From: Acephala macrosclerotiorum
Lineage: Eukaryota; Ascomycota; Leotiomycetes; Helotiales; Mollisiaceae
Length of the DNA stretch: 64,000 bases
Assembly (NCBI GenBank): GCA_014904845.1
Contig: MU119281.1
Location: forward strand, 146,608-210,607
Reading direction: 5' to 3'
The first letter of the stretch is position 1; every line of letters begins with the position of its first letter. The notes under the pieces are model-generated. The model was not told the DNA's origin and made no database searches. It saw nothing but the letters and a program-made list of their open reading frames with translations. The translations under genes were made by a program, and so were the position numbers. Of the stretch, positions 46,394 through 57,962 are shown one piece after another.

Positions 46394-47600
46394 TGTACTA
46401 GCGTGGTCATGACTACGATCAAAATAGTAACCAACGCTAGTGGTGACTTATACTGCAGCATAAATTCGTAGAGAGAAAATTGTTCTCAATTGAAATACGG
46501 GACAGCCGGGCTGTCACATGCGGCCGTGGCGTTTCACAAAGCTAAAGCACTAACGCTGGAGAGGGGCCACTTCTAGCCACATGCGGGGTAACCACCCCAC
46601 CATGTGCCACAGGATCCTAATGTCGTGATAACTGAATTGCTGCTAAGTGATACAAACCTAGTGTCATCACATGCTAAAGAGGGCCAGTATTGGATGACGT
46701 AGGTTCTAAAACGAAAGGACTTGGCTAAAGAATGGCCTAACTAAAATAAGCAAAAATTAAAAAAAAAAAAAAAAATCTACACCACTGACGGCACCTTCCA
46801 TTTACATTTTACGAAGAACGGTAACGTCGGTTGAGATCTCCGCCTGTTGTGCGGCTTGCTGATCTTCGGACAGCCCTGCGTAGAAGCTGGTTGTTTACTT
46901 GGTTGTCGCATAGAGCCTAGTGGAGTGAAATGGTCATCAAGATTAGACGTTTAATGGGCAATCAAGTCTTCAATCGGCAGTCAATGTCTCATAAGAACCC
47001 ATCACAAGCTCTTCACAGAGTAAAGAATTTTGCCAGGCCCTATATATATGAGATTTTGTGCCGTGTGTTGGCAATGCGACTTGGTGTTCGGTTGTGGAGC
47101 ATTACTAACATGTGAAGGCTCCCCGCTACAGTCTTAACCACATCCCCAGTGATCTCTATCGGTCTCCCCGCTCAATCGAGGCGAGGAGCGGTAGGAGGAG
47201 GAGGATGGGGCTTGAAGTGCCATGTGATTCGCCCAGCAATCTGACACTGACCCTAGTGCGAATTCAGAATACGCTAAGCGTAGCACAACGAATATGCATG
47301 TGACTCGGTGTCTCGTTGTCTCGGCATGAGCCCGTGCCTTGACAATAAAAGAGATGTCCGCCCCAATTGATAATAGGTCTTCCAAACATCGTCACATTTT
47401 CGGCTCAATAACAACACTACTCCTTCAGAATATCCTTTAAGCGGGAGTCGGATTTTGCGCGTCTTTAGCAGCTGCTTCGAGAAGCGGATGAGCGAGCAGA
47501 ACAAGAGCGACGACGTGCGGAGGACGAGCGGCGAAATCGAAAGGAAGCCGACGAGTTGCTCTAAGAACTCGATTCCTATTGGTTAGGGAACAAAGACATC
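46394..47600. other. Intergenic region with a coiled-coil gene fragment
   Basis: A run of 17 A lies at 46759-46775. At 47469-47564 a 31-codon plus-strand frame reads QLLREADERAEQERRRAEDE and ends at TAA. Such Arg/Glu/Ala repeats occur in the charged coiled-coil segments of some fungal proteins, so this may be a leftover of a lost gene. No complete gene is visible. Confidence 0.4.
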
Positions 47601-50061
47601 ATGCTCTGCACAAAGTGCAGTGAAATCTTCAAGGGCTCCAAAAGGCTGTCTCGTTGTATTCAGCCGAATTATAGTTTGGATCCATTCATATCAGGGCAGG
47701 TGAGTTACCTTCCCAGAGCAAGATTGCCTTTTCTCGGCACGGGCTGTCTGGAGGGTCTTGAGACTTGGAGTTACTCCGAGCATAGACTAGCTTTATGTCC
47801 TATTCCTCTATGGACATGCAGCTTTCCTTTCGAAATTGTATGAAGAGGTATACTGACTCCGAGATTGTGAGCGACAGCATTATGATACTCTAGAAGAATT
47901 CCAGGCCGCAGTCAAAGAAGGCTGTCATTTCTGTAGTCTCATCATAGGTAGTCTTGACCTCCAAGGTTTGGCAGCTCCTTGGAAATGGACTCATTATACT
48001 TTTGGGTATCCCGAAGGAAGAAGCCTCACGCTTAAGTTCAGCTACAAACTCCCAGAGCAGCCGGGGTATGCGCCGCGAATTGACTTTCGGCTATGTCCAG
48101 TTGATGAAGAAAGTCAGCATTCGATGAGCAGAAGAGACCAATTTTCGAGTATAGAAACTGATACAAGGTCAGATCTCATGGCTTCTCTGAACTTGGGAGG
48201 GGTAGAATCGAACACTGGTTCCCAGTCAAGCTGGAAACAGGCCCTCTCCTGGATTGAGAACTGTAAGACCAGCCATAAGACGTGTCGTGATGCGTATAGC
48301 GATGAAGAATGGAAGCCAACTCGTCTTCTCAAAGTCTCCGAAGATCCAGACTTCATTCGACTTTGCGAAAACGACGAGATTCCAGACGGAACTGTCTACA
48401 CCACACTCAGCCACTGTTGGGGAGCCGTGGTCTTGGGCACTCTTCTGACGACAAACATTGATTCGCTGAAGAAAAGCATACCCTTGAGCTCTCTTGTCAA
48501 GACATTTCAGAATGCTGTTGAAGTCACGAGGAGACTGAAAGTTGAGTATATCTGGATTGATTGTCTCTGCATCATCCAAGATTCTCGCGAAGACTGGAAA
48601 CACGAGTCGATGAGAATGGAAGCTGTGTATGGTCACTCTTACTGCAACATAGCAGCCACCGCATCAGCAGACGGAAGAGGTGGTCTGTTCCGAGAACGTG
48701 ATCCGAAAATGATTGAGCCTTGCACACTCAGCATGAGCACGAGCGTGAAGGGGAAAAAGACAGACTATCGGCTCTCGGACTTCGCTATCTGGTGGAAACA
48801 CTTTGAAGCATCGCCCCTCAACATTCGCGCTTGGGTCATGCAGGAGAGACTGCTCTCTCCCCGAGTACTGCAATTCGATCGAGACCAGTTGCTTTGGGAG
48901 TGCAATGAGCTCACGGCTTGTGAAAGACATCCAGATGGGATGGGCGGCCTCATTCCAAAAGATTCTACCGTCAGACGTTTTCGACTTCCTCCAAAGGAGG
49001 TGGCGGGTGCTCCGGGTGTACTCGATCTCTGGAGTCCTGTCTTGAAGATATACTCCGCCACGCGTATTACCAAAGATACAGACAGATTGGTTGCTCTCTA
49101 TGGTGTTGCCATGAAAGTTCAACGACTACTCAAGTGTGAGTACCATGCCGGACTTTGGGCGCAAGACATTGAGAGCCAGTTGGCTTGGAAAACTTCTGAT
49201 CCGACAAGCAGTAAACGCCCAAGCGAGTATGTTGCGCCTTCGTGGTCTTGGGCATCTATAGCCGGAGAAGTGAATCTCATGCCACAGTGGGACGAGTTGG
49301 ACCGAGCAAGTTTTCATGAAAAACACCTCTGCAAGGTTCTAAGCATCGATAATCCAGCAAGCAGACAATCTGACTCAGTGATCATCAGTCACGAGGTGCT
49401 TAGGCTTCGATGCTATCTGCTCCCAGTCACGATTGTACCCGTCGTTCAGCTGTACTGGGATCATGCCATGCCGCCTTTCGTTGATGACCAGGGTAACATA
49501 CTTGAAAGCATTGACCAGATGTACGAGGAAAAGAGTCTACTCAATGATGATGATGAGAATGAAGACGAAGGTGAGGGATCCCAAGCAGGGGGCGATGACG
49601 AGGAGGGCGGGGGCGTGGGCGTGGGCGTGGAAGAACAAGAAACTCCCTGGGTAGCATTGTACAGGACTCGAGATGGCCAGGGCATGGACCTCAACCTGTG
49701 GCGGGAAATCGACACTGAAAGTGAATGGGAATGGAAGATGCCGAGAAGGCGGTGGTTGATGCCGACTTGTCTCTCCAATGGACTCATGCGAGGTATCATT
49801 CTCGAGAAACGAATTGAAGATGGTGGCCAGTTTCGAAAGTGCGGGGCATTCGGATATAGAAGCTGGGAGCAGAGCTATGAGCAAGGTCAGGACACATTTT
49901 GGTTGTGCTCTCAGGATTTTAAGAATGCTGGTGGGTTGGAGAAGCAATCTTTTGATGGGATATTGAGTCCTGTGATCAAGGACAGCGCACCAGATGGGGA
50001 GTCATTGCTCAGTTACGAGGTTCGAAATAACGTCGGGCAGTTTGTGATATCGATCATTTGA
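47601..50061 (+). CDS. Heterokaryon incompatibility (HET) domain protein (762 aa)
   Basis: HET-domain proteins mediate cell death after fusion of incompatible fungal cells, and the domain is distantly TIR-like. Exon 1 (47601-47699, MLCTKCSEIFKG) joins in phase to 47872-50061 over a 172-base intron. N-terminal Cys pairs (LCTKCSEIF and GCHFCSLI) are typical of the family. The HET domain spans roughly residues 170-320: YTTLSHCWG, then IWIDCLCIIQDSREDWKHES, and IAATASADGRGGLF, with WVMQERLLSPRVLQFDRDQL and APSWSWAS downstream. Near residue 560 an Asp/Glu/Gly-rich low-complexity insert contains a short GGCGTG repeat. No NACHT or other partner domain is present. The first exon is supported by its Cys motif; the start is otherwise uncertain. 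Confidence 0.85.
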
Positions 50062-50618
50062 GTATCTTAATAGAGATCTGAAGATATGCAATAGCAGATT
50101 TATTCAAACTAGTAAAGGGCATATATGTAATATGTAACATGGTAAAGATCGAAATCGTGGGACAAAATAACGTTATTATATTATTTTTATTAATTTAATT
50201 TAACGTGTTTATAAAATATTTAATATATAACTTTTTATAAATTAAAATAAAAAAATTATAAAATATATTTAATTTGGATTTATTCGTTATAATATTAATT
50301 TTTTAAAATAAATAAAAAAAAACATTTTATTTATTAAAATTATTTTAAATAAATTATAAAATTAAATTACAAATTATATATTATTTAATAAAAAAATTAT
50401 AAATAAAATAAATTTTATTTAAATTTTTAAGAATTTTTAACGAGAATCTTTATAAGCGTATAAAACTGATAAAGTGCTTCCGGTTTAAAAGTGGCGAAAA
50501 GCGCGACCCTCGATATTAAAAATCATGTGATTTAGTACTAAGTCAATATTGCGAGGTTTTAAGAGATTTCTCTCTCTAAGAACCATTACTATAATAATCA
50601 TCAGTATTATCAAATCAA
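50062..50618. repeat. AT-rich block between the HET gene and a truncated 2EXR gene
   Basis: From about 50150 to 50450 the sequence is almost only A and T, with most cytosines in CpG. It lies exactly where the C-terminal two thirds of the neighbouring 2EXR copy should be, so it may be a mutated insertion. Confidence 0.5.
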
Positions 50619-50999
50619 TTACAAAAGTTGACACTCGACACTATTCTTGCGTTGTGCTACTACGACAGGAGCGAGTTCGACCATGGACCAGACCGTGAGC
50701 CGCAGCTCAATGGGCAATTTTGGAAAGAGGAGAAACTCGTTGAGAAGATTGCGTGACGATATGCGTGTACAACGTTTGCGAACCGGAGACTCGGCATGGG
50801 GGTGGATAGCTTCCAACTCCTTGGTAAGAGCCTCTGCCTTTCCTGCAACAGCTCTCACATTGCTTACCGGTACCTGTTTCTCATCCACAGCTAGAGCTTC
50901 CGCGTTTCTGGTAGACTTGTTGGTGCCTGGAGACGTCGTGTTTGACAACCGGAATGTCTCTTTCCGATGAATTTTGGTTGTGCAACGAATACTCGACAT
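50619..50999 (-). pseudogene. Truncated 2EXR-family gene
   Basis: The ORF of 126 residues keeps the N-terminal region and the 2EXR motif (FLLFPKLPIELRLTVWSMVE). It then ends after VVAQRKNSVECQLL, where the other blocks should follow. TRISSRNLLNEFLLFPKLP is nearly identical to residues 87-105 of the protein at 33605-34660. The missing part is replaced by AT-rich DNA. A short 2EXR-only product is possible. Confidence 0.6.
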
Positions 51000-51499
51000 G
51001 CCTGAGGTTCGTGGTAATTGTTTGACGTTGCAAGATCTTGGCTCAGTGTCTGTTGCACGAGACTTTGTGTCGAGAAGTGTTCGATGTCGTTCCGTTTTGA
51101 AAAGTTATGTTGCGCTCTCGAGCCGAGGAAGGTGGTACCAAAGCTAGCGCGTTCGGGTCAGCGTCAGCGCCGCTCTCTTCTGCAGTTGTTTTTAGCGTTG
51201 TGTGATGAGCCGATGAATTGACATATTTATTGTTCACGTGAGGCGTTAATGAGGATAGCGGATGGGTTTTATACGTGTTTTTGATTTTTGACGTTGGTTT
51301 GGTATGCTATATGCTGAAGAGGAAGTTGAGTGTCCTCGAGAAATGAGTCAAGTTGTTGAGGACCGAGTAGAGAAATAAGAAGCGCGAAACAGACCATTGA
51401 CATTGTGAAGGGTCTCGAGATCGCTTGATTGCCATTGAAATCGATCAGAACCGAAAGTGCAATCCTTACAATCCATTCCCAACAGCACATCGTGCCAGT
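51000..51499. promoter_or_regulatory. Upstream region of the truncated 2EXR gene
   Basis: The sequence contains CACGTG at 51235-51240, then a T-rich stretch and GGTATGCTATATGCTGAAGA. The order matches the region upstream of the copy at 34660. No gene is seen. Confidence 0.4.
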
Positions 51500-52204
51500 C
51501 ATCACGAGACTAGAATACCTAGCTTTTTGATTTCAATAAACTGTTTCTCCCATTGAAACTTGATATTGTGAAGCTTTTTGTTCAGCATACCGGGAAAAGC
51601 AGCCATTCGCTTGGTGTAAGTCACACTGTGAAGTTTATTGGCATTTAGAAGACTCTCGTCCAATTCTCTATCGACCTACGGCTTGTATTTCTTCTTCTTC
51701 CTCACATCTGGCGAAAGAAGCCACTCTTTGACCAGGAAAGTAATGGTCTCAAGAGAGCGGCATGCCTCGCAGATTCCATCAAAATCCCAGTCTGTCCACA
51801 TCCCGTCCTTCAAAACCAGATGCTTCAGATGATGTCAGAAATCTGTAGTTCCCGGCTCGCGGAGACTAGTGAAATAAGTTAGACGGTACATATTTAAGTG
51901 AGTTCCGAAAAGTTGCTTGGCCGTGGGCTCCATGCCCCGGAATGAATCGATGTCAGTCGAGATGTAGGCTCCTGAGCTCATCTTGCTCCGTTTGCGGAAG
52001 TGTGACTTGTAGGTTTGATGCTTTCGATGGCGATCTGCCAAGGTCGCTTCTTCCTCGCCACCAGTCTCGAGATATTTGTGGCGGAATTTTGGGAAGGGGG
52101 TAAATTCGGTGAGAGGCTCGGGTTTCTTCGCAGGAGCTGCTTTGAAGGAGCTGAGAGAAGGAGACATTTTCTCGGCCAGAAGCTGATTTTTCTCGCAAGT
52201 AGTT
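51500..52204 (-). pseudogene. Broken 2EXR-family gene with internal deletion
   Basis: The frame reads EPLTEFTPFPK and continues directly with FRHKYLETGGEEEATLADRH, so the LPxELRxxIW part and the next block are deleted. YKSHFRKRSKMSSGAYISTD and IDSF follow. After the stop at 51835 further family blocks continue in other frames: LETITFLVKEW and IKFQWEKQFIEIKKLGILV, ending near 51505. The start of the frame resembles the gene at 18972-19919. Confidence 0.65.
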
Positions 52205-52799
52205 GGTGCAGAAGATGTGGTAGGGGAAGTAAGCTAGTTACGGGCAAGTGCCTGCACAGTTGGAGGCACCTTCGGCTCGTGAGGTGGTATAGTGTCAGAA
52301 ACTCTTCTTCCAGATGATGTTCTATCTTCGAAATCCATTTCCAAAGAAGTCTAGATATATTCTGCGTGTGGCTTAACGTTCGCAGAGGTTGCGTTGGTCA
52401 AAGAAATGCGCAAGTTGTGTGGAAAAGGTTGAGAGTAGAGGAAGAATTTGTGTGAACGCAGAACTTCTAAATATGGCTAGTGCCGTTATTCCCTCAGAGG
52501 CGTTGATGTGGATTCCAGCTTGGCACATTGAAATCTGATTCGAAATTCAATTGATGACTGGTATATGATCTTACACACTACCTTGGACTGAAATGGTTAC
52601 ACTTTGCTTATTTTTAGGGGACTTTAATCTATTCCGAACGACAAATGAATGGAAATTGTTTTATAGAGGATTCCTTTTTTGTTTTGGCTTGCTATACTAT
52701 GTGCTGAAAATGCAACTCAATTTAAGACGTGCCCATACCAACCCACTAATGATCTTCTTCGGCTCTCAAGGAGAGGCTTTAAAGGGCGGATGGGGCGTG
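52205..52799. other. Intergenic region
   Basis: The stretch is upstream DNA of the broken copy. TTTTGGCTTGCTATACTATG near 52681 again resembles the shared 2EXR upstream module. No gene is seen. Confidence 0.4.
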
Positions 52800-53360
52800 A
52801 GAATGCATGGTGGTTCTACACGCCGTAACGCTAGTTTCAGGAGCTGGTAGCAGCAAATTTTCCATGTTGATGAACTGGTCCTCAAACCGGAACTTGATCA
52901 CTGGGAATTTTCTCGTTGGCTCATTTTGTTTCATACTTTTGAGGTAGTATAGCACTACACCGGCGTAACAGAAGGCAGGAGTTCGATCACCTCTCAATCT
53001 ATCTGAATCTTGCTAGGGACGGAAAGGATTTGAAGATTTGATCGAGATCTGCTTGGTGGATGCGTCCTCCATAGGTGAAAACCAAGTCCCTGAGGCTACT
53101 ACCAAAACTCCTTGATCCCTTCCCCAAATTTGTGATGCCAGAATAGTAACGACTAACCTATGGATTGTTCCCAGCATCTTGGTTTCATATTACATGCCGC
53201 AGAAAGCATCAATTTTCATATCCATGAAAGCTCCTGCACCACTCTCACTGCCACTATGGAAGTACAACTTGTAGGCTGGGTATGCCCTTCGGCGACAGTG
53301 CAGAGCAGCCTTGTCGTCATTATCAGTTTCGAGGTACTCATACCGCGATTCTCGGCATAG
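52800..53360 (-). pseudogene. Broken 2EXR-family gene
   Basis: The minus strand reads CRESRYEYLETDNDDKAALH, then YPAYKLYFHSGSESGAGAFM and KIDAFCGM before a stop at about 53160. Further down comes FPVIKFRFEDQFINMENLLL near 52850-52900. These are the middle and C-terminal family blocks in order. The 2EXR motif is absent. Other open frames between 53361 and 53634 on the same strand are unrelated or lost. Confidence 0.6.
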
Positions 53361-54106
53361 CTGTTTTCTTTTGTTGCGACTGTTGGGATGTTCTCTTTTG
53401 TAGGTATCGTAATTTCTTGAAAGACGCTGTGTAGAAATGGAGTTGATGAGCAGTGATTGTATGCTTTGTGCTTGTTGTTGATGTTCGTCGAGGTTGTGTG
53501 GTTGGAGGTTCCGTTTGCAAAGTCAAAGCTAGAATACGGAAGGGGTTTAAGTAATGTATAGAAACTTGAAGGAGGCTACAGTAGCGACTAGCAATCTTCC
53601 AAGTAATTGGATTCGCCTTTACGGCTTCTGACATCGAATTCGACCGTCGATCAACGTCCAGACAATGCCATCACGTGCTGGCGTTCTGAGGACGGCACTT
53701 TTGTATCATCATTTTGATTTTGATCTTTCTGGTAGAGTAGAAGTACTTCCATCAACTACATTGCCAAATCAAAGTAGGACTGTACATCTTAAAAAGAAGC
53801 AGGGGTTTGGCTCTTTCAAATATTGCATAAGTGAGTAATGGGACGGTTTAAGGAGCACGCGCCATGAAGGTTTGTTTCCTCTTCCCACGTGTTGGCATTC
53901 ATATCACAAGGCAATAACCTGCGAGTAGTGTAGAAGCCATGCTGCCATGAAGTGAGCTCACACGAAAAGTTTCAAAAGACTTGTTGCTGGCTTAGTTGGA
54001 ATTTGGGACTTCTGGGTTCATTCTACAAGTATTGAAAGGAAAAGCTAGCCGCCTGAACAGTCCATCCTCGTGAATGACGAAGTCTACTGCCATCTGTCTC
54101 TCTTTA
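53361..54106. other. Intergenic region
   Basis: CACGTG at 53671 followed by a T-rich segment again resembles the duplicated 2EXR upstream DNA. No gene is seen. Confidence 0.4.
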
Positions 54107-54908
54107 TCAATCATCATACGTATCAAAATCTCCATCGCTGTCGCTGAAGTAAATTCTCGATTCATAATTGTAGTCCTCATCCTTCCATCTATTCCAAGCA
54201 ACGGGGACGTCCAATTTCTCGGACTCGGCAAACTGTCCCCCGAACCAAAACTTCACGATGGGGAGTGTATAATCCGGGAATTTCACCTTCAGCTTCTTGA
54301 ATCTATCACCGTTGACTCCGAAGATCCATTTCTTTGCGGTTGCAACGACGCCTCGCTCATCGCGAGCCATCCCGCTGTCGTCCAATTCGTCATCAACCTC
54401 TGGACTATAGACAATCTCCGTATGGTCGCCTGGAGGGTAGATGAAAGGCGTTCGTTCGATTAAAATTGTTAAGGTCTCGAGGCAAGGTAGATTGTCCAGA
54501 TACAGACAAAAATCGGTAGAGCTAGCTGCTTCAGCTTGTTCCCGTGTCCACCGCCCAGGAAATCAGTGATACCAATGAAGCCGCTATTCAGGGTCTTGTT
54601 ATACTTAACGAAAGTCCGACGGCGCTCCGTGTCAAAGCGCATAACCCTCTAGAAGGTACAGGACCACGATCGAGCTAGGATCGACGACCCTTGACATTGC
54701 TGATGCACTGGACGATAACAGCAGACGCAGGCGCCACGAGTGCCCAGATGGCGAGGCGCAACTCTACTGGGAGTTTCGAGAATAGCTCGAACTTGTCAAA
54801 GGTATCTTGAGTTGGCTCGTTGAAGACTGCGACACCATTGGCCAGCATATCGAAAGCTGGGGTTGAGGTGTTTGGAGGCATTGCATTCATAGATTGAAGA
54901 GGTGACAC
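54107..54908 (-). pseudogene. Broken 2EXR-family gene lacking the middle
   Basis: The N-terminal frame (54675-54908) starts MSPLQSMNAMPPNTS and contains FELFSKLPVELRLAIWALVA, then stops after SNVKGRRS. The C-terminal frame (54107-54385 and upstream) reads YSPEVDDELDDS and LPIVKFWFGGQFAESEKLDV and ends in an acidic tail. The blocks around ESRYEYLE and IDSFW are missing, and stops and frameshifts lie between. Confidence 0.6.
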
Positions 54909-55471
54909 GATGGTGGTAAGTGCTTGGGAGTTCTAAGACATTTTGTGGCGAAGGAAAGGTTTTGCGACGTTGTCTTTGCTGTTGAGGCGTTTGTGCAAAA
55001 CTTGAATAGTCTCGGGTCCGGAGAGACAGTGCGCGCCTTTGGAAGCTCTGTAATAGTCCGGGAACATAATTCGTTGGAATCTTCGAAAGCGGCGATGCGG
55101 AAGTGTGGTGATAGAAATTTGGAAAATATGTGCGGAAGCAAAAACAAGGTTAATTTATAGAGACTTGGACACTTTGAGCAGCTAGCGCAGATTCCCTCGA
55201 AGCAGCCTAGATTGAGCACGCAAGTGAGTCTACCGCCGACTTGACACCAGTCTACTTAGTAAATGCTATCACTTGATCTTGAATAGTTGCCTTTGTAATG
55301 TTCAATTCTTCGCGCCTATGTTATGATTGATACGGAATAAAAGCTGTGCTAGGCCGAGCCCTTTGCGCTGAAGTCGTATGCTGCTACCCATGTTGTGCTA
55401 ATCGTGTCCCCAATCAACAGCATAAATGTTTCATCAATGATAGAACAGCGTCTGCCACCAACCCCAAGATA
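54909..55471. other. Intergenic region
   Basis: This is the upstream flank of the broken copy at 54908. Open frames on both strands here have no recognisable features. Confidence 0.4.
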
Positions 55472-56609
55472 TTACATTGGTTTGGGGACGTTCAAGTTTT
55501 CGACCTCGACGAATTGCTTCTCCCATCGGAACTTCAAAACTGGAAAGCTTTTGTCGGGGTGAAGGATCTTCAACTTATCCAGCTCCTTGGTCAATAACTT
55601 TGCTTTGGAAACATGGTGCCCCCGTGCCGACGCCGAATCACTATCGTCCAACTCCCCGTTAACTTCGGGCTCGTAGCTACCCATTTGGACGTCCCGCCCG
55701 TGCCGGCCAAAGAAGAGTTCAGCCTCTGGGATTAAGACTGTCAATGTTCCAAGATTAGGCAGCACATTGCTGAAATTGATCAAGTCATCCAAGCGAATTT
55801 GGTGCTGACTGCATCGGCCTACGCAGAGGACTAAGTCTTTGACTTCCTTCTCATCATCACCGCTCAACTACTCCGCCACGCCGGTGTAGTTGCCTGGGTG
55901 GACAAAGCCATTGGCTATATACAGGTTAGTGATCCCTCGCTTGCCATGATATTGCATGCCCCAAAAGGAGTCGATTCCCGCCGAGAAGAAAGCACCACCG
56001 CTCTTAGGGCTTTGGTTGCGGAAGCAAAACTTGTAGACCGGATGGTCTCTCTTTCTGTACTTCTTGGCTCCCTCGTCGCCCTTGCCCTTTTTGCTGGACG
56101 TCTTCTTCTTGTCACCTTCACCACCGTCGAGGAACATCTCACGGGATTCCCGACAAGTATGGAGGACAGCAGGAACTGCTCTATCGAAATGGAAGCGACG
56201 ACCCCGAACTCGGCTCATCTTCTGGATTATGACAGCTAGACCTAGAACCATTCATTAGCGCAATATGGGGCAAAGGAGTGATTCAGATGACCCAAGACTC
56301 CTGGCACAGTCTCCCAGAAACTTTTAAAAGTGTATTCTTACCTGGAGAGGCGAAAGCCCAAACTGCTAAGCGGAGCTCGGTTGGAAGCTTTGGGAAGAGG
56401 GTGAACTTGTCGAAGCTGAGAGGCTGCAATTGATCTTGAGAAGGAAGGTCATTTGTGAGACCGCCTGAGGTTGGACTTGAGGTCAACACCTCCGAAAATC
56501 TGGAAAGGCGGTCTGCGCCTGCGCCTTCGACGGCGTGGTAGGGATGGGTGCCAGAAGACATCGTCTTTGGCTGCTGGTAAACTATGTCGCTCTTGGTTTC
56601 ATGAGACAT
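55472..56609 (-). pseudogene. 2EXR-family gene interrupted by a single TAG
   Basis: Exons 56342-56609 and 55472-56241 join in phase across a 100-base intron (GTAAGA, GCTAATG, TTCTAG). All family blocks are present in order: FTLFPKLPTELRLAVWAFAS, RVRGRRFHFDRAVPAVLHTC with RESREMFLDG, HPVYKFCFRNQSPKSGGAFF with IDSFWG, LGTLTVLIPEAELFF, and LKFRWEKQFVEVENLNV. A TAG at 55868-55870 breaks the otherwise open frame after GNYTGVAE. A truncated product of about 217 residues could still be made. This is the least decayed of the broken copies and would be about 345 residues without the stop. Confidence 0.7.
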
Positions 56610-57962
56610 CGTGAAGCCGTTGCGCTTTGCGCAGCTCTCTGAATAGTCTTGGCAGGTTTGAGATTCTTTGGAATTGTGTTCATCGAAGGAATCGATGTTG
56701 TACTGGGAGGTTGCGCCTGGAAAGTCGACCCTTCTTAAATGAGGATGCGCTAATTAGGTAGCGCTATTTCCTCGAGTTGCTCGAGTTCACCTTGAACCTT
56801 GAGGCAACAAGCGAAGGTGAATTGGTAAATTTCGAAACTGCCTTGAATCAGAGTGCCTTGGTTTCCCTAAAGCTTGGTGTGTGTGAGGTCGTCTGATTTG
56901 AAGCACGATACATGAATCTTTTTATTGGCATCTCTTCCTTCTGGTGAGTACCTTGGGCCTATTCTCCATTCTAGTATCGATAGCTGTGTCCCTGTGCTTC
57001 TAAGAAGTAGACGATCTAGAGGCACTTATTTCTTTCTCACATGAATGGCCATCAACACGAGATTCTACATTTTCCCTCTATTTTCGCATTTTCATTCCTA
57101 TTCTACGGCTACTCTAGGACAAAGTAAACGAGGTTTTGTGATACGGAAGGTGAGCCAGTCCAAGGAGATAGCACTCCTTTCCCTTCAGGCCTAACAGCTC
57201 CAACTTCCCTCATGACACACATCCCTAGGGCCCGAATTTTCATGCTGAACGAAGCAATCTATTTAGAGAGCTTCAAAGACTTATCCTTCGCAGAAAATTA
57301 TGGAGCAAACACCCACGAAAATCGAGAAATATCCCTCCAGCAGCCGTAGAAGCGACCAAGTGAATGCAATATATCCCTGGCCGTCGACTATGACTCTCTG
57401 ACAGTAACTTGATTGTCTCTTGTAGGAGGAAAAGCTTCATTCGTCTATCTTCTAAATCCCAACAGTTCCATATTTACTTGCTTCTTAAATCGATATTCTA
57501 CAATTAAACGCAAGATTCAGGTGCGATGGTCGCTGAATCCAGCGGTCGTCGTCGCTGTTTTAAGCAACCACTGTCCTTCGATAAATAAGGGACTTAGTGC
57601 GCCAGCCAGCCAAACAAAGTCAAACTAGATACACAAGGATCAAGTATTGCATTTATTTAATAGAAACGGACTTTTTAATAATTTAAAATATCAATTTTAG
57701 AACTAGCTTCATTTGCTCTAGTTTTACATAAAATAGAATATCACTACTTCAATATTCGAAATATTAGGTATCACTTTGCTCATCACGTGGAACGCAAAGT
57801 GGCCTGACCAAAACGCCACGCTCGAATCTAAAATTTCATCATAATTGAAATAAGCTGTTCACAATTATCATTTCCCACTTACTCGAGAAGCATTTAAGTC
57901 CCTGTATTCTCGTGCAATGTGGAAGCCCATGCGAGCTCCTAACCAAGAGGAAAGAATTAAGA
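56610..57962. other. Intergenic region
   Basis: About 1.35 kb between divergent genes: the 2EXR copy (minus) and the second HET gene (plus). CACGTG occurs at 57785. No gene is seen. Confidence 0.5.

Noticed and set aside
54887..55219. A Cys-rich minus-strand ORF upstream of a broken 2EXR gene
   Set aside because: It overlaps the start of the 2EXR frame and has no conserved pattern; likely chance.
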